Positions 7,543 through 12,113 of a stretch of DNA of 12,113 nt are shown piece after piece. The position numbers and the translations under genes were made by a program. The stretch is from NCBI GenBank assembly GCA_035295665.1, contig DATGIQ010000663.1, positions 1 through 12,113 of the forward strand. Direction: 5' to 3'. This DNA comes from DATGIQ01 sp035295665 (lineage in GTDB: Bacteria > Planctomycetota > Planctomycetia > Gemmatales > Gemmataceae). Within the stretch, counting starts at the first letter, position 1. Every line of letters starts with the position of its first letter. The notes beneath the pieces were generated by a model, which saw nothing but the letters and a program-made list of their open reading frames with translations, did not search any database and was not told where the DNA came from.

Positions 7543-7608
7543 GTGACCCCGCGAGCAAACACCTGGTTCGCCACCCAAAGAGGAGCTGAACCAGGACTAC
7601 GGGGTCGC
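7543..7608 (-). terminator. Nested hairpin at convergent gene ends, possible terminator
   Basis: Two stems nest inside each other. The outer is GACCCCG (7545-7551) with CGGGGTC (7600-7606), extended by a T-G and a G-C pair. The inner is CCTGGTTC (7562-7569) with GAACCAGG (7588-7595). The TAG stop of the propeller gene (7597-7599) lies in the small internal loop. On the minus strand the structure is followed by GGTTTTCG rather than a strong U-run, so it is not a textbook intrinsic terminator. It sits where transcription from both sides should end. Confidence 0.4.
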
Positions 7609-9270
7609 CGGCCCCAACCGCTGCAGATATTCTGCCGAGCCGGCGATCCCGGCGATGATCTGCTCGTCCCGTGCTCCGGCTTGCAGCATCGCCGTCCATC
7701 CTTGCAAGCCGGCGGTGTCCGCCTGCCGGTGCAAGAGGCGCTGGTAGAACGATTGCACCAGGTCTTGCCGATATTCGTCGCTGCCAAAGATGGCCGTGGC
7801 GATTTGGGGACGCGAAACCCCGTTGCTGAGCAGCTGACCAAACGTAGACTGACCGGATGCATCCACCGGCCGATTCAACGCATTGCGGTACAGCGCGGTC
7901 AAAAAGCCGGCGTTGGTCCCGCTGGCCTGCGTTTGAAAGTATTCCGCCGAGCCTGTCAGGTCCGCTTCCACCTGTTCCAGGGTTCCCCCGTTCGCCAGAA
8001 ATGTTGTAAAGCTGGCCAAGCCGCCTGGATCGGCCGGTCGGTGCAATAGTCGGTTGTAGAGGTCCTGGACAACCACGGTACGGAATTCCGGGCTGTTTTC
8101 GATGGCTTGCACCACCTGCATTCGGGAAACGCCCTTGGATAGGGCGACCGTCCAAGTTGCCAGGCCAGACGGATCGACAGGTCGGTAGAGCAGGTCAAAG
8201 TAAACCTGCGCCACGAACCGCTCGTCGGATGTTCCGGTGACGTTCGGAATCACCTTGCCAATTCGCGTATTCCCCGCTGGATTGTTCAAGCCGCCGGTTG
8301 CTTCCGTGAACCAAAGGTTGCCATCAGCGCTGGTCACGATCGCACTGGGAAAGCTGTTGGCGGTGGGGACGGGGAACTCCGTGATGTGACCGGAAGGTGA
8401 GATTTGGCCAATGTTGTTGCCCAACGATTCGGTAAACCAGAGATTGCCATCCGGTCCGGCGGTGATACCGTTGGGACGACTGTTTGCCGTCGGGAGCGCA
8501 AACTCTGTAATGGTTCCGCTCGGTGTGATTTGGCCGATTTGGTTGGCTTGCTGCTCCACGAACCACAGATTCCCGTCCGGCCCAGGAGTGATGGCCGTGG
8601 GGCTACTGCCAGCGGTAGGAATCGCGAACTCAGTGATCACGCCCGCTGGAGTAATGCGGCCGATCTGGTTCGCACCGTTTTCCGTAAACCACAAGTTGCC
8701 ATCGGGCCCGGCCGCGATGCCCGAAGGCGCACTCTCCATCGTTGCGATCGGGAATTCCGTGACCACGCCACTCGGGGTGATCCGGCCAATCATTCCAAAG
8801 TGGGACGGGTCGGGGTCTTCGGTAAACCAGAGATTGCCGTCCTGCCCGGTCGTGATGCTACCCGGGTTGCCGCCGGGCGAGGGAAGTGGGAATTCCGTGA
8901 CCATTCCATTCGGGCTGAGCCGGCCGATCTTGGCCATTCCGATTTCGGTGTACCACAGATTGCCGTCGGGTCCCGCGGTGATGTGCAGGCCGGCCGCGTT
9001 GAAGCTGACAATCGTGCCCATCGGGGGGACCGGGAACCTCGTAACGCTGCCGGACGTGATTTCCCCGATATGATCCGAGCTGACCGTATCGACCCCGAAC
9101 GTCGCCAGCGTAAACCAAAGGTTGCCGTCGGGCGTGGCCGCGATATCGACGGGTTGGCCAAAGCCGACGGGCAATGGCAATTCGGTAATCCCCACCGTGA
9201 GCAACTCGCGATCCTCCAGTTGCTCCACCATGAGCCGGCGGGAACGGGAATGGAACTGTTTCGCACGCAT
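7597..9270 (-). CDS. Secreted seven-bladed Vgb-like beta-propeller protein with C-terminal DUF4214 units
   Basis: A 557-residue protein. The N-terminus (MRAKQFHSRSRRLMVEQLED, then RELLTV) matches the LExR-x-LL motif frequent at the start of planctomycetal secreted or surface proteins. Residues of about 27-345 contain seven repeats built around PDGNLWFTE and IGRITPSGxxTEFPxPT, like the blades of virginiamycin B lyase (Vgb/streptogramin lyase), also a seven-bladed fold. Residues of about 347-557 hold four DUF4214-type units, visible as LLYRPVDPSGLATW, LLHRPADPGGLASF, ALNRPVDASGQSTF and LLHRQADTAGLQGW. DUF4214 units are found in secreted bacterial proteins, often with adhesin or S-layer-like regions; their job is not settled. 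The start at 9270 is favoured over the upstream in-frame ATGs at 9345 and 9327 because AGGGAGA (9276-9282) lies 5 nt before it and the LEDR motif then sits near the N-terminus. Lyase activity should not be assumed from the fold. A role at the cell surface is inferred. Confidence 0.9.
   Translation of the reverse strand: MRAKQFHSRSRRLMVEQLEDRELLTVGITELPLPVGFGQPVDIAATPDGNLWFTLATFGVDTVSSDHIGEITSGSVTRFPVPPMGTIVSFNAAGLHITAGPDGNLWYTEIGMAKIGRLSPNGMVTEFPLPSPGGNPGSITTGQDGNLWFTEDPDPSHFGMIGRITPSGVVTEFPIATMESAPSGIAAGPDGNLWFTENGANQIGRITPAGVITEFAIPTAGSSPTAITPGPDGNLWFVEQQANQIGQITPSGTITEFALPTANSRPNGITAGPDGNLWFTESLGNNIGQISPSGHITEFPVPTANSFPSAIVTSADGNLWFTEATGGLNNPAGNTRIGKVIPNVTGTSDERFVAQVYFDLLYRPVDPSGLATWTVALSKGVSRMQVVQAIENSPEFRTVVVQDLYNRLLHRPADPGGLASFTTFLANGGTLEQVEADLTGSAEYFQTQASGTNAGFLTALYRNALNRPVDASGQSTFGQLLSNGVSRPQIATAIFGSDEYRQDLVQSFYQRLLHRQADTAGLQGWTAMLQAGARDEQIIAGIAGSAEYLQRLGPATP
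8305..9135 (-). repeat. Seven in-gene repeats coding the propeller blades
   Basis: The DGNLWF codons recur seven times, near 8308, 8437, 8563, 8690, 8828, 8954 and 9115 on the plus strand. Most spacings are about 126 bp, giving a 42-residue unit. The second and third spacings from the gene's 5' end are close to 126 and 138, while the first (about 160) reflects a longer first blade with the insert VDTVSSDHIG. Nucleotide similarity is clear but imperfect, so the array is not a very recent expansion. Confidence 0.8.
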
Positions 9271-9342
9271 GGGAATCTCCCTGTGCAAGATGTTTGTAGT
9301 TTCTGGAATCTCTGCATCGCGGCGCATTCCGCCAACGTTGCG

Positions 9343-9358
9343 CACAGAGACACAGAGA
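9343..9358. repeat. Tandem duplication of CACAGAGA
   Basis: Two exact adjacent copies of the 8-mer CACAGAGA followed by AA, within the leader of the minus-strand propeller gene, about 70 bp upstream of its start codon. Read on the minus strand it is TCTCTGTGTCTCTGTG. It may be part of a dispersed intergenic repeat. Confidence 0.6.
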
Positions 9359-9392
9359 AACCAGACCCGCTGAATGTATCCGTTTTTGTTGA

Positions 9393-9449
9393 GCGACGGT
9401 GTGCAGAACCGCGTGCTAATGCGCCGCGCGCGGTTCTGCGCACCGCCGC
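9393..9449. repeat. Long imperfect inverted repeat (strong hairpin)
   Basis: GGTGTGCAGAACCGCG (9398-9413) pairs with CGCGGTTCTGCGCACC (9429-9444), with a single G-T wobble. Pairing extends outward through 9397/9445 and, after one A/C mismatch, 9393-9395/9447-9449. It also extends inward by about three pairs, leaving a loop of about nine bases. No T-run follows on either strand, so it is not an intrinsic terminator. It lies about 125-180 bp upstream of the propeller gene start and 250 bp upstream of the TIGR03032 gene. Confidence 0.75.
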
Positions 9450-9588
9450 GAAACGGTCACGACCAACCGGACCCTGGATGAGAAAAAAACTTTCTGTCCA
9501 CCGCGTCCAGAAGCTCGGGAAGCCACTTCCAGTCGTAATCAACGATACCATTGGAGAGCCCTGACCCGGACCTTGTCACCCACCTGCG

Positions 9589-9609
9589 AACCGACAACCG
9601 TCAACCGAC
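9589..9609. repeat. Three direct heptamers AACCGAC/AACCGTC/AACCGAC
   Basis: Three contiguous 7-bp units (9589-9595, 9596-9602, 9603-9609) with one base difference in the middle copy, 90-110 bp upstream of the ATG at 9699. The position and regular spacing would suit a regulator binding array, but this is inference. Confidence 0.45.
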
Positions 9610-9698
9610 CATTGTCTCAAATCTCTCGTCGATGTAGAAGAAATCAAAGGACCGGAACGACAGAGAGCGCATTCCATGCACTTGGCTCAGGAGATCCG

Positions 9699-10778
9699 AT
9701 GACTGAGGCGGAAAAGGCAAGCACCCCGGGCCAGCCGGAGATTCCTTTCAGGTACGTCTACACACCGGGCCTCGCCGGCCTTCTGGAGGAGCTGGGGGCG
9801 GCGCTCCTGGTGTCCACGTACCAGGCGGGCAAGCTGGTCGTTGTCCGTGCGGAACAGGGCCGGCTCTCGACCTTGTTGCGGAATTTCGAACAAGCCATGG
9901 GCCTGGCAGGCGATTGCCGCCGCCTGGCGGTCGGCACACGCAGCATGATCTGGTTCCTGCGCAACGCTCCGGACATCGCCCCGCAATTGGAACCAGCCGG
10001 CCGGCATGATAGCTGTTTCATCCCTCGCTCCTGTCATGTGACGGGTGATGTCCGGATTCACGAGATCGCCTGGAGCGGCGAAACGCTCTGGCTGGTCAAC
10101 ACCCGCTTTTCATGCCTGTGTACCCTCCATCCCGATTACAGCTTTGTGCCCCGTTGGCGGCCGCCATTCGTCACGGCGTTCACCGCCGAAGACCGCTGCC
10201 ATCTCAATGGGCTCGCCATGGTCGATGGGCAGCCCCAATATGTTACCGCTCTGGGAGAAACCGACACACCGGGAGGCTGGCGGCCGAAGAAAGTCACGGG
10301 CGGCTGTGTCATCGATGTGCCGAGCGGTCAAGTTGTTGTCCGTGGTCTGGCCATGCCCCACTCGCCGCGGGTCCACGACCGTCAGCTGTGGGTACTCGAT
10401 TCAGGCAATGGTCACGTGCGGATCGTGGGCCCGGGGAGCGGCAAGGGCATCGTCGTGGCCGAGCTGCCCGGCTATCCACGTGGGTTGGCTTTCTGTGACC
10501 GGTACGCGTTCGTTGGGTTGTCGAAAATCCGCGAGACCTCGACCTTTGGCGGGATGCCATTGGCCCAACGGCGGAATCAGCTCAAGTGCGGCGTCTGGGT
10601 GCTCGATAACCGGAGCGGTCAAGTCGTCGAATTCTTGGAATTCGAAAAGGGCGTCGAAGAAATCTTCGACGTGCAAATCTTGGCGGGCGTCCGCTTCCCC
10701 GCGGTCGTCGGCTTCGATCGGGATGTGATCCAGGACACGTTTGTTGTCCCGCCCGATGAGCCCAAAGCGATGCCATGA
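9699..10778 (+). CDS. TIGR03032/DUF4915-family protein of unknown function
   Basis: A 359-residue protein recognised from its conserved blocks: LLVSTYQAGKLVVV near the N-terminus; RCHLNGLAMVDGQPQYVTAL and GETDTPGGWRPKKVTGG at about residues 166-205; GLAMPHSPR at about 216-224; and LPGYPRGLAF followed by VGLSKIRETSTF further on. These are the hallmarks of the TIGR03032 family, which has no established biochemical role. The repeating short strands and W/G-rich turns suggest a beta-propeller, but I infer that. There is no signal peptide or membrane helix, so it is probably cytoplasmic. The start was set at 9699, with AGGAG 5 nt upstream at 9689-9693. The frame is open back to 9573, but those 42 residues (Arg/Ser/Thr-rich) have no family match. 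The next gene on the same strand starts 147 nt downstream, so co-transcription is possible but not shown. Confidence 0.85.
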   Translation: MTEAEKASTPGQPEIPFRYVYTPGLAGLLEELGAALLVSTYQAGKLVVVRAEQGRLSTLLRNFEQAMGLAGDCRRLAVGTRSMIWFLRNAPDIAPQLEPAGRHDSCFIPRSCHVTGDVRIHEIAWSGETLWLVNTRFSCLCTLHPDYSFVPRWRPPFVTAFTAEDRCHLNGLAMVDGQPQYVTALGETDTPGGWRPKKVTGGCVIDVPSGQVVVRGLAMPHSPRVHDRQLWVLDSGNGHVRIVGPGSGKGIVVAELPGYPRGLAFCDRYAFVGLSKIRETSTFGGMPLAQRRNQLKCGVWVLDNRSGQVVEFLEFEKGVEEIFDVQILAGVRFPAVVGFDRDVIQDTFVVPPDEPKAMP

Positions 10779-10925
10779 TGGAAACCTCCGGGGCCGCGCA
10801 TTGGGCCGTACTGCGTTCGGCGGCGGTGGTCGCCCCCGGGTCTGCGGCTGCGCTTCCGCCGGGTTGTGACTTTTTGGTAGGCTGAGACGGCTTTTTTGTG
10901 CCGCGGCAACCCTGGAGGCAATGCT

Positions 10926-12113
10926 GTGAAAACTTCCCGTCGCTTGTTTCTGAAAACGGCGGCCTGCGCGACCACGCCGGGACTGTCCGCGCTGCGCGCG
11001 GCGGATCGTCCTTCGGTTACCAAGGCTGCGCTCGACCGCATTCTCGATGCACCGGTGCTTCAGCTGGAATCTCTGAAGCAGCCGGTGATCGTCGCGTCGG
11101 TTGAGCTGCTCCGCAACGGTAAACATTTCCTGGTTCGCACACGATCTCAGGATGGCGCCGAAGCCATCACGGTGCCGAATCCGGCGCGCATGGCCGACCT
11201 CTATCGGATCTTCCTGAAGAGCATCGTACCGATGTTCCTCGAGAAGGATGCCCGCCAGCTTGAATCGTTGTTATGGGACGTGTATCGCCACAACAGCAAT
11301 TACAAACTACAGGGCCTCGCGCTGTGGACCGGTGTGGCGGCGATGGAGATGGCGCTGCTGGAATTGCTGGGCCAGACTGCCCAGCGGCCCGTGGCCGATT
11401 TCTTTGGCGGCTCACGGCGGCGAGACATTGCAGTTTACTACGCCAGCGGCAATCGCGGGAACAAGCCGGAAGCAGAAGTGGAGTATCTTCACAAGCTGGT
11501 CGCCGGGTCCGGTGTGCGGGCCCTCAAGTTCCGCCTCGGCGGACGGATGAACCGCAACACGGACTCGCTCCCAGGCCGTACCGAGGCGCTCATTCCGTTG
11601 GTGCGCAAAGCGTTCGGCGACAACATGACGCTCTTTGCGGACGCCAACAGTTCGTATGATGTGCGTGAGGCCATCCGCATTGGCCGGCTGATGGAGGAAC
11701 ATCATTACGCCTTCTACGAAGAACCGTGCCCGTTCGACTGGCTGTGGGAGACGAAGGAGGTGGCCGACGCGCTCACGATCCCAATCGCGGGGGGCGAGCA
11801 AGAATACAGTCTGCGCCGCTCTGAGTGGGTCATTCAAAACGGCGGCCTGGACATTGTGCAGCCCGACCTGCACTACGGCGGTGGATTCATCCGCGCTACC
11901 AAAATTGCGCGCATGGCCGCGGCGGCGGGGATGACAGTGGTGCCCCATATGTCCGGCGGCGGCCTGGGCTATCTCGACGTCGTACAGTTCGCCTCGTTCA
12001 CACCCAACATTGGGCCGTTCATGGAATTCAAAGGCAACACGGACCTTCCTGTGGAATGCCCTACGTCGTCGCTCCGATGTGAGAAGGGGATCGTGCGCTG
12101 CCCGACTGGTCCT
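10926..12113 (+). CDS. Tat-exported mandelate racemase/muconate lactonizing enzyme-like protein (enolase superfamily), 3' end cut by window edge
   Basis: The frame begins at a GTG with TGGAGG (10913-10918) 7 nt upstream and is open to the window edge, giving 396 visible residues. The N-terminus MKTSRRLFLKTAACATTPGL carries a full twin-arginine motif (SRRLFLK, residues 4-10), so folded export is predicted. The rest is an enolase-superfamily fold: a capping domain, then a barrel with K201-x-R203 in LKFRLGG, metal ligands Asp239 (ADAN), Glu265 (YEEP) and Glu291 (AGGE), Asp314 (QPDL) and His341 (VPHMSG), with Glu367 probably the late acid. Spacings from Asp239 to His341 (26, 26, 23, 27) equal those of mandelate racemase (195, 221, 247, 270, 297). 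By family knowledge, such enzymes remove the proton next to a carboxylate, as in acid-sugar dehydratases or racemases; the substrate is unknown. The end of the visible sequence (GIVRCPTGP) resembles the usual C-terminal motif, so only about 10-30 residues should be missing. Confidence 0.9.
   Translation, partial: MKTSRRLFLKTAACATTPGLSALRAADRPSVTKAALDRILDAPVLQLESLKQPVIVASVELLRNGKHFLVRTRSQDGAEAITVPNPARMADLYRIFLKSIVPMFLEKDARQLESLLWDVYRHNSNYKLQGLALWTGVAAMEMALLELLGQTAQRPVADFFGGSRRRDIAVYYASGNRGNKPEAEVEYLHKLVAGSGVRALKFRLGGRMNRNTDSLPGRTEALIPLVRKAFGDNMTLFADANSSYDVREAIRIGRLMEEHHYAFYEEPCPFDWLWETKEVADALTIPIAGGEQEYSLRRSEWVIQNGGLDIVQPDLHYGGGFIRATKIARMAAAAGMTVVPHMSGGGLGYLDVVQFASFTPNIGPFMEFKGNTDLPVECPTSSLRCEKGIVRCPTGP

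Larger units (their letters stand above)
9271..9698. other. Divergent intergenic region between propeller and TIGR03032 genes
   Basis: 428 bp with no credible gene; the in-frame extensions of both neighbours into it lack ribosome binding sites and family sequence. It carries a tandem 8-mer (9343-9358), a long hairpin (9393-9449) and three heptamers (9589-9609), all listed separately. The ribosome binding sites are AGGGAGA at 9276-9282 for the minus gene and AGGAG at 9689-9693 for the plus gene. No promoter could be assigned with confidence. Confidence 0.6.

Noticed and set aside
7597..9270. Streptogramin-resistance lyase (vgb) call
   Set aside because: The blades resemble Vgb, but the repeat fold is shared by many non-lyase proteins. 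The DUF4214 region and LEDR N-terminus point to a surface protein, and I could not align the catalytic residues of Vgb.
8404..9564. 386-residue open frame on the plus strand
   Set aside because: It is antisense to the seven propeller repeats, and its own apparent repeats simply mirror them. The protein is rich in Arg/Gly/His with no recognisable domain.
9573..9698. Upstream start of the TIGR03032 gene at 9573
   Set aside because: The extra 42 residues have no family similarity, no ribosome binding site precedes 9573, and AGGAG is placed ideally for the ATG at 9699.
10881..10900. Intrinsic terminator at the T-run after the TIGR03032 gene
   Set aside because: A six-T run is present, but no convincing GC-rich stem lies immediately before it; the nearby GCCGCGGC palindrome comes after the T-run.
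10401..11126. 241-residue open frame on the minus strand
   Set aside because: It is antisense to the end of the TIGR03032 gene and the start of the enolase-like gene, both of which have strong family sequence. Its translation is Arg/Pro/His-rich.

Overview
The window looks like a high-GC chromosomal segment of a member of the Planctomycetota. Three things point there: a secreted propeller protein whose N-terminus carries the VEQLEDRELL-type motif common on planctomycetal surface proteins and whose C-terminus carries DUF4214 units; a twin-arginine-exported enolase-superfamily protein; and a very large secreted tricorn-type protease. I cannot name a genus. No rRNA, tRNA, CRISPR array, transposase or phage gene was seen.

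Layout. Positions 1-3333 are mostly minus strand. An FtsX/MacB-type ABC permease (2218-3333) is followed 9 bp later by its ATPase (1456-2208). After a 431-bp stretch holding one doubtful small plus-strand ORF comes an ECF sigma factor (389-1024), which overlaps a membrane-anchored zinc-finger anti-sigma candidate (1-392, cut by the window edge). A 558-bp divergent spacer with an inverted repeat separates the permease from a 1176-residue tricorn-like peptidase (3892-7422, plus). This converges on a minus-strand secreted protein (7597-9270) with a seven-bladed Vgb-like propeller and four DUF4214 units. The convergent junction holds a nested hairpin that spans the latter's stop codon. A 428-bp divergent spacer (9271-9698) contains a long hairpin, an 8-bp tandem duplication and three heptamer repeats. 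It leads to a TIGR03032-family protein (9699-10778, plus) and then a Tat-signal mandelate-racemase-like enzyme (10926 to the window edge, plus, GTG start).

How the genes fit together. The sigma/anti-sigma pair is a classical envelope-signalling module by its translational overlap and by the anti-sigma membrane segment. The ABC pair is a two-gene exporter or lipoprotein-release type transporter, with no membrane-fusion protein next to it in this window. The peptidase, the propeller/DUF4214 protein and the enolase-like enzyme all carry export signals or motifs, so the window is rich in cell-envelope functions. Nothing in the sequence proves that they form one pathway.

No clearly new multi-gene system was found. 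The items most worth following are the structured 9271-9698 spacer, the nested hairpin around a stop codon at 7543-7608, the propeller-DUF4214 fusion, the exported enolase-superfamily enzyme with its complete mandelate-racemase residue set, and a possible leaderless start for the sigma factor.
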